From Hygrocybe punicea (taxonomy: Eukaryota > Basidiomycota > Agaricomycetes > Agaricales > Hygrophoraceae), in NCBI GenBank assembly GCA_963556145.1, contig CAUVYJ010000027.1:1-34821 (forward strand): a stretch of 34,821 nt of DNA, read 5' to 3'. The stretch's first letter is position 1; the number at the start of each line of letters is the position of its first letter. The notes under the pieces were generated by a model that worked only from the letters and a program-made list of their open reading frames with translations, had not been told where the DNA came from and ran no database searches. The position numbers and the translations under genes were made by a program. Shown here one piece after another: positions 27,001 through 34,821 of this stretch.

Positions 27001-29993
27001 GGGGTTTGTGCAGCAGACATGGCTACCGTCTCTCCCATTTCTTCAGAGTTTTTATAGCAATTCCTATCTAAATTTCCCTGGTGTGAAAATCCATTTCTTA
27101 TCTTTCTCCTTTTAGAAAATTCAGATTCTTCATTGTTCATGTCATCACAATGGTCTATGGACAATGCAAAAAGTTTCGAGCCATCATATGCATTTTTGGG
27201 GATATTGAAGCATAAGATACTTTTATCTCCTTTTACTTCACACTTATCCTTATCCAAATAAGGCTTATCCTGTAAGCATGTAATCATTTCAGTAAAATAA
27301 TTCGGTTTAAGCGGAGTTTGAAATTGCAGATTATAGCGGACTAATGCCTTATTTTGTTCATAAGACTTAGTTAAAGGAATTGTAGTGGTTTCTTCAAGTT
27401 CCATAGGTAAAGTGCATAAATAGGATGTTGAGGCATGGGCAGTAGTAGCTCCTCTGATGTGATTAACTTGAGAATGGTTTGGTGTGACCATTAGTTCAAA
27501 TCTATTTGTCAAATCTTCAGGATTCTTGAATACTAAATATGTACCATCTATTCTTTCATCAATAGAAACATAGTTGTCTCTTTGCCATGGTCTTCCAAGT
27601 AATAAATCAAATGGCACTGTCTCTCCTATATAAAGATTGGCATAAGTGAGGATACCACCACAAGTCAATGGAACTTCTGAGACTAATCCTTTTAATGTTC
27701 CTTCACCTCCATTAGCATCATTCATTGTGAGAATTTTTCCTACATCCATAGGTCTTTGGATAATTTCTTTCCAGACTCTTTTACTAATCACATTTAACTG
27801 GGATCCAGTGTCAATGATGGCTTCAATAGGTCTTCTATCACATTCCATCTGAAGCCTGATTAACACTCCACGATCCTTGGTTATGAATGAACTTGCAATG
27901 GCAGATACCTTTGCATTCTTTCTCTTTATCATGTCTGTTAATTGCTCAGATAGCTCCTTGGAAGAAGCTAATACTTCACGAACGCGCAGGGTAACTGGTG
28001 TGTCAAGGATTTGATTGACAACTTGAGTTTCTCCAATATTGACTGAAATTTCAGATTGTCTGGGAGTGGGCTTTGGACGAGTTATGGCATTATGTCTTTC
28101 AGCCATGATCTTGTTCTTATCTATGTTTGCCTTGTGTCCATGTATATGAGTCTTTGCTGGCTTGATTAGAGAAGGATCTATCATCTCCACATCTGAATCT
28201 GTGTCTGAAGGAATATGTATTGGGGTTCTTATATCCATGAGAACAGGTTTCTTTGCATGCAGTTCTTCTGTAGGATGGAATGGGTTTGTCTTCTTGAGAG
28301 CAAAGGGTAATGGTGCAGGTATATGTGCTTGAGCTCGCTTCTGTGCTGAAAGAGGGCCGGGTTTGACTGGGCTTTTAGGAATGGGTGGCAGTACTGTGTT
28401 GGGCCTTATATTCTCTTTTCCTTTGGCTTTAATACCTGTGGGAGGATATACTCCATCTAATACTTCCTTCCTTGCTGCACCAATTTTCTGTGGTCCTCTG
28501 ACTGCAGGCAGGATTTGTATTTCTTCTTCCTTGATTGTAGGTATAGTATATGCTTCAAAATCTTCTTCAGCATCAGATTGATAGTAATCAGAGAATTGAT
28601 CATGTAATACATAGAAGTGTGACTGGACATTGCTGGCCTTTTCAGCTACATGTCTATCAATTGCTTGTACAAATGTCTCACCCATATTTCTGCGAATTAT
28701 TGAGCCATCTGGATAAACAATCCTTCCAAGACCATCCTTGGTTATCTTGCCTGTCTTGAGTAATTCATTGATTTGGAAACATGTTTGCATTCCATGTCCT
28801 TGTCCTCCACAACCATAGCAGGTCATGGGTCCTCTTGGTTCATTGGAAGGAGTGAATGAATTGGTAGGGGTAAACGAACTAGTAGAAGGGTTTGGTGGAA
28901 GGCCAACACTATTGGCAACTGAGATTTTGAAAGGGGGTCTTTGAGTTTGCTGTGACTGTGTTTGCTTTTGCTGAGGTTGTTTCAGCTCAGGTGGGCTAAT
29001 ACAGTGAGCAATGTCTGGGTCTAGCTTCAAGGCTCTATAGTATGTTAGTCCATACTTAATATCATCCAATGAGAGCTTTCCCATTTGCTTGATTAAAGAC
29101 TCTACTTCATTCTGGTGTGATGATGATGTGGAGGTAGACTTCTTATCTGTCCCCTTCCTGCCATTATCTTTCTTCTCAGCCTCTTTCCTTACTGTCTTCT
29201 TAAATAGTTCATCATCTGAATCATATGCCTTCGATTTGAATGCCTTCTTCTTCTTGCTAGCTTTCTTTCTCTTGATGCAGGCTTCATAGTCACTATCTGT
29301 GTCATACTCTGATGAATCATCTGTATCAGAGTCTTCTGAAACAGAGTTGTCTAGTCTTCCTGGTATATCTGAATCTGAATCTGCTAGGTTCATGTCAAAC
29401 CGATTCCTTTCAAATAGAGTTTCTGCAACTTTAATGACATCTTTCATAGGGAATGGAGATGTGACATCTAAAGGTGTTGATCCAGTGTTGAGACATGTCT
29501 CAATGATATGTCTAAGGTTCTTGTTGATTCCATGCCAGAAGTATGCAGCCTTTTCATCTGCAGAGATCTTCTTCTTGCTCTCTAACCATCCTGCAATAGT
29601 AATGAACCTGCGTTCATATTGCTTCCATTTGGTGAGAGTTCTGATCTGCTTAAGTTTCCAAATGCGTGCAAGGGTCATAAGATCTCTAACAATGTATCTT
29701 GTTTCCTTTAGGGCAGCATCAAAGTAGCGAGTAATATCTTTCTCAAGAGTATTCCAGTCCTGGGATATGTAACTTTCCAGGGCTTCAATGAGCTTGACTA
29801 CTTTAGTGGAGCAGTAATCTACAATCCTTTCACATTTCTCTTTATCAGAAACAGCATAGGATTTGCACATTTGATTGTAATGCCTTAAGAATCTCTTGAC
29901 TTCTTCATAGCTTCCTTTGAATTCAGCTGGGGCAGACTTCTGCCCTAGTAGGGGCATCATGTCTGGGGTACGAGTACTGGTGCTTGTAGACAT
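24009..29993 (-). CDS. ORF1: Gag-protease polyprotein with giant C-terminal extension
   Basis: 1994 residues, uninterrupted, starting MSTSTSTRTP only 68 bases after the LTR. Residues 1-190 are helical and capsid-like (W-rich, AYFWHGINKNLRHIIE); 205-290 are acidic then Lys-rich. A CCHC zinc knuckle C-x2-C-x4-H-x4-C spans 392-405. The aspartic protease carries D728-T-G-S and LLLGRPW near 797-803, and needs to dimerise. After it come about 1,160 extra residues: a Pro/Ser/Asp-rich, probably disordered stretch with a C-x2-C-x2-H-x2-H-x2-C cluster (1305-1317), then an apparently globular end (about 1820-1994, FLKAIRGSLVEGIRRIGFKL). Residues of about 1130-1506 are encoded by CpG-rich DNA unlike the rest. 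The long intact frame beside a dead pol suggests recent selection or youth. Confidence 0.85.
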   Translation of the reverse strand: MSTSTSTRTPDMMPLLGQKSAPAEFKGSYEEVKRFLRHYNQMCKSYAVSDKEKCERIVDYCSTKVVKLIEALESYISQDWNTLEKDITRYFDAALKETRYIVRDLMTLARIWKLKQIRTLTKWKQYERRFITIAGWLESKKKISADEKAAYFWHGINKNLRHIIETCLNTGSTPLDVTSPFPMKDVIKVAETLFERNRFDMNLADSDSDIPGRLDNSVSEDSDTDDSSEYDTDSDYEACIKRKKASKKKKAFKSKAYDSDDELFKKTVRKEAEKKDNGRKGTDKKSTSTSSSHQNEVESLIKQMGKLSLDDIKYGLTYYRALKLDPDIAHCISPPELKQPQQKQTQSQQTQRPPFKISVANSVGLPPNPSTSSFTPTNSFTPSNEPRGPMTCYGCGGQGHGMQTCFQINELLKTGKITKDGLGRIVYPDGSIIRRNMGETFVQAIDRHVAEKASNVQSHFYVLHDQFSDYYQSDAEEDFEAYTIPTIKEEEIQILPAVRGPQKIGAARKEVLDGVYPPTGIKAKGKENIRPNTVLPPIPKSPVKPGPLSAQKRAQAHIPAPLPFALKKTNPFHPTEELHAKKPVLMDIRTPIHIPSDTDSDVEMIDPSLIKPAKTHIHGHKANIDKNKIMAERHNAITRPKPTPRQSEISVNIGETQVVNQILDTPVTLRVREVLASSKELSEQLTDMIKRKNAKVSAIASSFITKDRGVLIRLQMECDRRPIEAIIDTGSQLNVISKRVWKEIIQRPMDVGKILTMNDANGGEGTLKGLVSEVPLTCGGILTYANLYIGETVPFDLLLGRPWQRDNYVSIDERIDGTYLVFKNPEDLTNRFELMVTPNHSQVNHIRGATTAHASTSYLCTLPMELEETTTIPLTKSYEQNKALVRYNLQFQTPLKPNYFTEMITCLQDKPYLDKDKCEVKGDKSILCFNIPKNAYDGSKLFALSIDHCDDMNNEESEFSKRRKIRNGFSHQGNLDRNCYKNSEEMGETVAMSAAQTPQIPPFMINNHPLPLPVEGIHSNGHPDAGQLITSFLGNSLDYQSPHLSKFLIAATVGYRLSPGIDSLGVPFEHGILLNASLATINSPSVPPSLRMGHLVFQFYPFANPSTEENFSPPPVPPPYIEDFYSFPVTTHDPRTRPGDIIPPLEPPRNPVNLPVTRIPTVGSSVPAIMLTGEDDRESLLVNNEAHGWSPIEGWEWDYKVGKIPLNSFTDKRLPLQYTERGRRCPSLTTTTPPENASTLADGTTDLSATMDNNFLHFWGSEVHSTAPTNTIHHSALDISRDPFEHTDHDGYEAGDEGEVEWPGCTVCTRHPTHEKCPDFTSLTKKLSFDNSMAPAATVQLAIHTEPMNGHNAISDSDPLDVIIPTSLCTPLVAPLLESTNYIPANHEHSAPVALVYDHGLPPGLNMPLDAHLRDTSPGLINHYPTSAKTPEFVFPADDDWDWPVGQVRYINPVMLEPPRMLYTHAKVNYTFPPPPHAEFGCEPISWPPSDPDLLSDVSNHATPGSDVGDIWFPATSYLPTPPFTPFNSSENFVPLVSSSPSMSFEDLYGDLEYSPKSPIFENIVPDLNNNSDDYLYSSNKYIDIKDTSMSVDSQSSSSVYSGSDSKNKAVRILSPKPDPLTIIIPHTTSINSSLPQPYQEPGSRTRPISVSSSEDINSSSDESMDTDSDEELEWFAWTRSDSPDSEAITEFNSDLSQAIEEAQQPLDSPPGLISLSPTTPPLEDIPLLQLPPVSDNTWSLPEGEEINTPSDEYARLPFDRANALNAGERISPLPPSKDPRSPFSVRSGPLYPESNLLTQLRMEAPPIRPQSPIQVYSFTISNAGSSHQDLAAARILTAEPDHMSTFDVHISFLKAIRGSLVEGIRRIGFKLATPDWRALINERPSNDPVRYYFNHKCLLFRFLEEGVSEGLPEPATEHFRPLHFTESNPLLEEEEITFLKNSSIIFCSNRRMLLSDAINAVLDMRFRRPEAVADLLKEGYFDPPKYLKSTITQ

Positions 29994-30039
29994 TGTATAT
30001 TAGAGGTATAGAAATGCTTGGGTTATTTAAATTTAAAAC

Positions 30040-30057
30040 TCCTTGCGGTGGGCTCCA
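30040..30057 (-). promoter_or_regulatory. Candidate primer-binding site
   Basis: Three bases after the 5' LTR the sense strand reads TGGAGCCCACCGCAAGGA. Beginning with TGG, it can pair with a tRNA 3' end of the form GGTGGGCTCCA. I cannot assign the tRNA isotype. The position and TGG start are what is expected of a primer-binding site. Confidence 0.6.
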
Positions 30058-30807
30058 ATTTTGTTATGTGAATGTTTGTTTCACCAAGAATTACCGGAGT
30101 TGACTTTGTTCAGGTACCTTCTTGTTGTTCGTGGGTTTTTAATATTTAAATAACCTATCAGGAAGGGGTTTGTGGGTATATGTACTATATGAATCAATAG
30201 AATGTAATAGTGAGGTCTCTTCAATTAAGAATTGAGACTTTGAGTAGGGATGAATAGCAATTGGGTGTGTGATGTACTGAAAATACTAATATTCACTACT
30301 GGAATATAAAAATATGAACTAATGAATACTGATAACAATATTCACCAGTTGAATATAGACTGTTTTGGCTACAGGGCCTATTCAATCAAGAGTATCTCTG
30401 GGTATTATAATATCTGACTTAAATCCGAAGCTTCAAATGCACATTGGCTACTAGTTCAGGGATATCTTTAATACCTTTTGAATACTCTGTTTTGTTTAGG
30501 ATGAAACCTTAACCTTAGAAGTGTATCTATTTAAGATAAAACCTTAACCTTAGAAATGTATCTAGCTGACTAATGCTGACTAATGAATTGATTGGACTGA
30601 GTGAACTGGGTAAATTCTCCTTGATGACAAGGGGAACTCAGAGAATGATAGAATAAGAGTGAACTAGACTGGATTGCAAGCACTAGCTACTACAATGAGT
30701 AACTACTAGTACTAAGAGAATGAGGGATCACACTGTGTGAACCCAACTAAGAGTGACTACTGAGTGGTGAGGGGGGAAATCCTACTGACTACTGGAATTT
30801 GGGGGCC

Positions 30808-30816
30808 CTATTTATA
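30808..30816 (-). promoter_or_regulatory. TATA box in the right (5') LTR
   Basis: The same TATAAATAG as in the left LTR. This copy would drive the element's genomic transcript, leftward, with R expected to start about 30 bases downstream. Confidence 0.65.
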
Positions 30817-30824
30817 CTGTTGGA

Positions 30825-30968
30825 GAACAATGGGGGACTGAGAACAATGGGAAAGTGAGAACAATAGGACTGAGTCATGAGAACAATGGATGGCATCAAA
30901 GAGGCTGTGAACAATGGGCTCTATCTCCATTTGGACTGTTTAGAACAATAGACTGCTCAGAACAATAG
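30825..30968 (-). promoter_or_regulatory. Array of seven GAACAATR motifs, 5' LTR
   Basis: All seven motifs and spacings seen in the left LTR are preserved, although the LTRs differ elsewhere by about 2%. In sense orientation the array sits immediately upstream of the TATA box. Confidence 0.5.
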
Positions 30969-31467
30969 ACCATTGTCTTTATGTGAGCAGAATATCACAA
31001 TCACTCTCTGATGCATCCTATCTTATCATTATCTTATCATCCTCTTGTTCATATCTTATCTAATCATTTCCCATCATCTAGCTAAGCCGCTTTTGATCAA
31101 TACAAGTAAACAAGATCCGTAATCAATCCATTACTGCTAATATAGGTAACAATGCTAGTTGGGCTTGTCTCCTTGCACACGCAATACAGAGAAATATATA
31201 ATAAATACTAATAAGTGGGGGATGTGCCTCTGTGCACCATACATAAACGGCTAAGTCTGGGCATTGCTAGTGAAGCCATAATAAATGATATAAAGGTAAG
31301 CATATATGCTATCTGTGTCTGTTCACTAGCATGCGTAATGTGGAAAGGCATAGAATAAGTACTAATGAGTGTAGGTGTGCATCCATAGTGTTGCACTTAA
31401 ATATCTAAGTCCGTGGTCCGATGGTAAACCCATGACATTACACCCAAAAACACTTGGGGTCATGACA

Positions 31468-31917
31468 CCGAGACAGGTAGGTAAAGGTGTTAGCAGTTCA
31501 CATGAAGGTGCAGGAGGTCGAAGGATGGTCGCATTTGTCAACCAAATAGTAAACCTCTCCTGATACCGAAATTCCTGCCATCATGCCAACTTAGACTTTC
31601 AGATAGTTTCACATCCTTTGTTTTCATAGCAAAATTAACAAATTGACAAGGCAAATATATGTAGCAGAATAAAAACCGTTCCATGACCAGCACATTGATC
31701 TACTTCGTTCCCTTTTTATTCTTATGGTGAAGTTCAAGTTTGCGTCATCTTTTCGATAACCAGAACAACCAAGTTATCAGAAGCTTGCATTCATACTAGT
31801 AGTAAGGAAACTTACTGTTCTGATTCTCATCTGGCTTTTACTCTTTCTGAGATGATGGTGTAGGGGTGGGGGTGATAGAGGGGTCAAGAACAAATCTCCA
31901 GGTCCAGCGTTAGATGG
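31468..31917. other. Flank of the retrotransposon, no gene recognised
   Basis: AT-rich with short frames only. It probably includes the 3' untranslated region of the minus-strand gene candidate that ends at 31918. The sequence at the junction (CCGAGACAGG) does not continue the tandem array interrupted on the left side of the element. Confidence 0.4.
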
Positions 31918-32294
31918 CTAGTTGTTTGGGTTTTCAACCACAGCATTGTGCATATGAATGGCGTGATCATCATCACCACCATCAACAGGGTCGGTTATGA
32001 TGTTTAAGTTCATGGAACTCTTGTGGTCCTGCCAAATTTTCTTGACGAGTTTGATGGCATTCAAAAGGTTTGCTTCTAATGCGATGAGGTCAAGGCGCAA
32101 GGACTTGCTCTACATAAAACAAATGTTAATAAGCTCTAAAGCTTTGTAGGGTTACGAACTTGACGCACCACTGGTGTCATGATGCGCAACTTCGACCGTC
32201 GAAATTGACGGTCCTGGTTCAACAGTACTTGGTTACCAAATGAAGTTGGATTCCCCGCTGGGCAAAGATTCCGCTGGGCTACAGTCGGTTGCAT
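31918..32294 (-). CDS. Small spliced gene candidate, 105 residues
   Basis: Exon 1 (32294-32169, 42 codons) starts MQPTVAQRNLCPAGNP and ends RIMTPV. A 59-nt intron (32168-32110) has a GTGCGT donor, a TTAACA branch-like motif and a TATGTAG acceptor. Exon 2 (32109-31918) reads SKSLRLDLIALEANLLNAIK and ends VVENPNN-stop. Both exons join in phase 0. The second exon is probably a helix followed by an acidic, His-containing tail. A TATATAAA lies only 30 bases upstream of the ATG, so the true start may be further down or in another exon. No family is recognised. The clean splice arithmetic is the main support. Confidence 0.4.
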
Positions 32295-32323
32295 ATATAA
32301 TGATTGAGAATCCACAAACACTG

Positions 32324-32331
32324 TTTATATA
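32324..32331 (-). promoter_or_regulatory. TATA-like box before the small minus-strand gene
   Basis: The minus strand reads CTTATATAAACAG. It sits about 30 bases before the first ATG of the spliced candidate at 31918-32294, which would leave almost no leader. It may be fortuitous. Confidence 0.3.
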
Positions 32332-32917
32332 AGCATGCCTTACAGCATATTCAGAAAAGCATGGCCAAACCAACTTTTTTTTTGTTTTTTTGAATGTCCA
32401 ACCAGTTGCCCTTGAGTGACCCTGCCATCAGTCTTCTTATCTTCATCCCTGCGATGTGGGTCCCACATAACACATTTTTTTCCTTCAGCCGTCACTGCAC
32501 AATGGATGTGCTACATTGAGCTGAAGGAACAAATTTGATGCCACCTGTTGTAACAACAGCACCTTTTTTGCATGGCATAAAATAAAATGATGATACCGCA
32601 TATGGAATGGCGCAAACCCAGTGGCTCCAATGTGGCACATGCGAGGTTTTTCTTAGAATTGTTTTCATGGCCGTCATCTCCGATAACATACACCAGAACT
32701 TTTCATGACTGAATAGTACTGAATTAGCAAAACCAGTGCGTTATCATGGGTACCTTTTTTGTTGCCAAGCTGAACATCCTTTACCTAAAGCTCATGATGT
32801 GTATTATTGGAATTATGTGGAATCCGCCACTCAAGCAGAGAATTATGTAGACTTATCCAGACTAATTAGTAATATTGTTAGTAAGCATTTAGGAATATTC
32901 TAGCATATATTCCCTAG
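32332..32917. other. Intergenic region between divergent candidates
   Basis: No confident gene. A minus-strand frame (32492-32689) reads MKTILRKTSHVPHWSHWVCA and could be a degenerate exon, but no splice linking it to the downstream candidate is obvious. Several poly-T runs occur near 32380 and 32475. Confidence 0.35.
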
Positions 32918-32925
32918 TATAAAAG
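32918..32925 (+). promoter_or_regulatory. TATA box of the membrane-protein locus
   Basis: TATAAAAG in the context CCTAGTATAAAAGGACTCTG, 102 bases before the ATG at 33027. The distance is suitable for a short leader. Confidence 0.5.
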
Positions 32926-33026
32926 GACTCTGTATGTACTTTGTCAATAGTCTTATGCCAATAACCGTAGTTTCCAACATGTATAAACCTGCAAGTCCTG
33001 CGAGAAGGACTCCTCCCCGTAATACC

Positions 33027-34204
33027 ATGGCATTCAATGATGACCAAGCATACTTCATAGCCTTCGCCATGGAGGCTATGTTGTGGATTAGCACTCTCAC
33101 TCCTGCTCTTGTCCTGCCTGTCACAACGAAACATGTACCTCACAGGCAGCTATTGTTTGCTGTTTCTCACCACAGTCAGGATCTTATTTAGATATAAAAA
33201 GTGCAACAAGATTCTTGTTGCGGTGATGATAGCCCTCTTCATGCTTTGCACTATGCACTATGCAGTCATTTTCACTAACGTTTACTGAGGCTTGGTAGGG
33301 TCCCTCGTTTTGACTTCAATCAATATCATTTTAAGGTTTTATCTTGCAGATGGTGAAGCACTTTGCAATTGGTGATGAAGACCACATGCTTGTCGGCGCT
33401 GATATGTTGAATTTCATTATTGACTGGCTTGGCCAATCGATACTGGTAAGATACATCATATATATTTTGGTGTCCACAGTATTCATGGCTGGTTGTAGAT
33501 ATATCGCTGTTGGTTTGTCTGGAATAACCGCTTTAGCGTCATTTTACTCCCTCTCCTTTTGTCATTCACTTCGTTGTGTATGTCGCACATCGTAATTCAG
33601 GTTGACACATCATTGCTCAATCTTCCCTTAGCGTGTGCTATCTCTGCCCTTGTTCTAATCCTTAAATTCCCCAATGTCTTACCCACTGATGGCAATGGCC
33701 AAGGCCAAACTATAGGGCTTTTGGTCCATCTTGCAACTGCAATGCCCATTGGCTACCAATATTCTGCTGACGGGTCTGATTGTCAGTCGCATCTGGTACA
33801 TCTCTCACCGATCATTCCAATACCGCCTTTTGATGAGATTTCCAACGCTATTGTGGTGGTCTTTGAATCCGGAGCATTGGTCACCACCACTCAGCTCATT
33901 CTTTCAATCTTGGTCTTGACTGGTCAATCTGCACAAAATATTTTGTTCTCCAGAGCCGCACAAGTTTACATTCATGCACCTTTTCTCTCCTTGCGAATTC
34001 ATTTATGACCGTCAGGGTATTGCACCAACCATCATCCTTCTCCATGTTGGATTGGGAAAAGCTATCGATACCACAATATTTAGCATGACCACAGTCAAAT
34101 TCGCTACACAGGGGAAAGTTGCTGGGGAGCAAAATGGTGCTGCCCATATCCCACTTGAGCCATCTACTTCTCTCTCAGTGAGCAATTTTAAGACAGAAGT
34201 CTAA
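33027..34204 (+). pseudogene. Multi-pass membrane protein gene, basidiomycete type, frame-disrupted
   Basis: Exon 1 starts ACC ATG G and reads MAFNDDQAYFIAFAMEAMLW. The family-like continuation (LALSLLLLSCLSQR, then CNKILVAVMIALFMLCTMHY) is in another frame from about 33085, so bases were lost there. Introns fit at 33280-33349 (70 nt), 33446-33498 (53 nt, GTAAGA) and 33964-34015 (52 nt), all phase 0. Exon 3 gives IYRCWFVWNNRFSVILLP; a local frame slip follows, with LATNILLTGLIVSRIWYISH readable only in the alternative frame, then AIVVVFESGALVTTTQLIL. The last exon reads GIAPTIILLHVGLGKAID and ends NFKTEV-stop. The pattern of hydrophobic spans with an IYRCW motif matches an abundant uncharacterised basidiomycete family of about seven spans. 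Probably a recent pseudogene. Confidence 0.6.
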
Positions 34205-34821
34205 TAGAATTGTTAAATATTGTAGAGTAATGTGAAATTGTCTCCCACTTTTTTGCGCTCAACCATAGCACCCACACTGATGAGAACTTCTGCTTAAGAA
34301 ACATGAATCTTTTATCAGTACAATGGCCACCCATGCAGCAAGTAGTGGACTTGTGCATGGGAGGTCATGGAGGTCCTCTGAAAGCAACCACTAGTCCAAT
34401 GTTGCATGTAGTACCAACTTGGTCACTCCGTGCTCGGTGGTGGGGTGGATGGTGGCTTGGCCCCTTTGATGGGTGTCTCTAGGCACCAGCATTCTGTCAA
34501 TCTCATTGAACAGGTGGTCCCATGAGGATTCAGATGGAGAGAAGATGGAAGCCTGGTTTGTGAGGGTGCCAGTGAATGTTGGCTGAGTATGTGGCCAAGT
34601 TTGGGCCTCTTGACTTGTCCTGTATCTTCATGAGTGGCAAGGCAAGTTGCAGTGTGGGTGACATCGACGCACTTGTGGGCCGGGGAGCGAGAGCACCACT
34701 TCCCCAACCTCGTTCTCTCCCCTCCTCTCTAGATACACATCGCATCTAGCTTGGATGCTGGCGTCTCATCTTCGAGGTCCCTGGACATGATTCCGTTGTC
34801 TGTGGGCATGAGGACGACGTC
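34205..34821. other. 3' flank and unassigned DNA to the window edge
   Basis: After the membrane-protein stop the sequence is unremarkable to about 34420. From there the minus strand has open frames with Pro/Ser/His-rich translations (34423-34745) and, at the edge, a frame reading VVLMPTDNGIMSRDLEDETP that could be the end of a truncated gene. I cannot support a call. Confidence 0.35.

Larger units (their letters stand above)
16620..31467 (-). mobile_element. Ty3/gypsy-type LTR retrotransposon, 14.85 kb, inactive pol
   Basis: Two direct LTRs enclose a 12,043-bp internal region. In sense (minus-strand) order it holds a candidate primer-binding site, ORF1 (Gag, knuckle, protease, long linker), pol (RT, RNase H, integrase, ASCH-like tail), and an extra ORF before the 3' LTR. 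The order RT-RNase H-integrase defines the Ty3/gypsy group. The element is far longer than the 5-8 kb usual for fungal members because of 1.4-kb LTRs, the roughly 1,160-codon linker after the protease and the ORF3 region. LTR divergence near 2% implies a fairly recent insertion. No 5-bp target duplication is present (TCCGT against CCGAG), and the left flank is a tandem array absent on the right. Confidence 0.95.
30062..31467 (-). repeat. 5' LTR (right), 1406 bp
   Basis: Sense orientation runs TGTCATGACCCC to ACATAACA. The differences from the left LTR are one extra T, one extra A, a 5-bp CTTAA insertion near 31397 and 25 substitutions. Transitions dominate, and many remove CpG or C in this copy (for example GCACGCGC to GCACACGC). 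Confidence 0.95.

Noticed and set aside
1..34821. tRNA, rRNA or other structured RNA genes
   Set aside because: Only tRNA-like SINE heads were found; no intact cloverleaf or rRNA segment was recognised by eye.

Overview
The window looks like a transposon-dense stretch of a filamentous basidiomycete genome, most likely Agaricomycotina. The evidence is a Ty3/gypsy element whose pol is of a type I recognise from mushroom genomes, short GT-AG introns of 52-70 nt, a decayed multi-pass membrane protein gene of a basidiomycete type, and a Helitron-type PIF1 helicase remnant. I cannot name the species.

Layout. (1) 1-8292: a block bounded by a >=240-bp inverted repeat (1-240 and 8052-8292, about 97% identical). 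It contains a hairpin (1030-1106), a pyrimidine microsatellite, a hAT-like MITE with a target duplication (1712-2011), a 43-bp minisatellite, a SINE-like repeat, and a sharply bounded CpG-retaining island (about 5510-7185) that carries a 56-residue single-membrane-span ORF on the minus strand. (2) 8423-9130: a near-perfect 280-bp palindrome next to a strictly phased 22-bp minisatellite. (3) 9358-15919: a dead PIF1/Helitron helicase split by a 5.26-kb nested block. The block is bounded by two directly repeated SINE-like copies and also holds a TG...CA solo LTR, a foldback element with a G-rich core, and decayed coding remnants. (4) 16100-16619: a 150-bp tandem array. (5) 16620-31467: a 14.85-kb Ty3/gypsy-type retrotransposon on the minus strand. 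(6) 31468-34821: flanking DNA with a small spliced minus-strand gene candidate and a plus-strand membrane-protein gene that has lost its frame.

The retrotransposon is the highlight. Its LTRs (1399 and 1406 bp) differ by about 25 substitutions, nearly all transitions, and three indels. Each LTR has a TATAAATAG box preceded by seven AACAATR motifs. Transcription runs right to left: a candidate primer-binding site (30040-30057); one intact 1994-codon ORF (Gag, CCHC knuckle, aspartic protease, then about 1,160 residues of mostly low-complexity sequence and a C-terminal globular region); a pol carrying RT, RNase H and integrase; and a separate basic-tailed ORF before the 3' LTR. After the integrase GPY/F-type module, the protein ends in what I read as an ASCH (PUA-like) domain where chromoviruses carry a chromodomain. 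Pol is dead: it has an in-frame TGA, a frameshift, and the first catalytic Asp of RT changed to Asn. ORF1 and ORF3 remain open. CpG content is strongly mosaic within the element (36 and 42 CpG per 600 bp in the central linker and ORF3, against 2 and 9 in gag and integrase), which suggests two late-acquired modules.

Most other long open frames are artefacts of low-complexity DNA and are listed as rejected.
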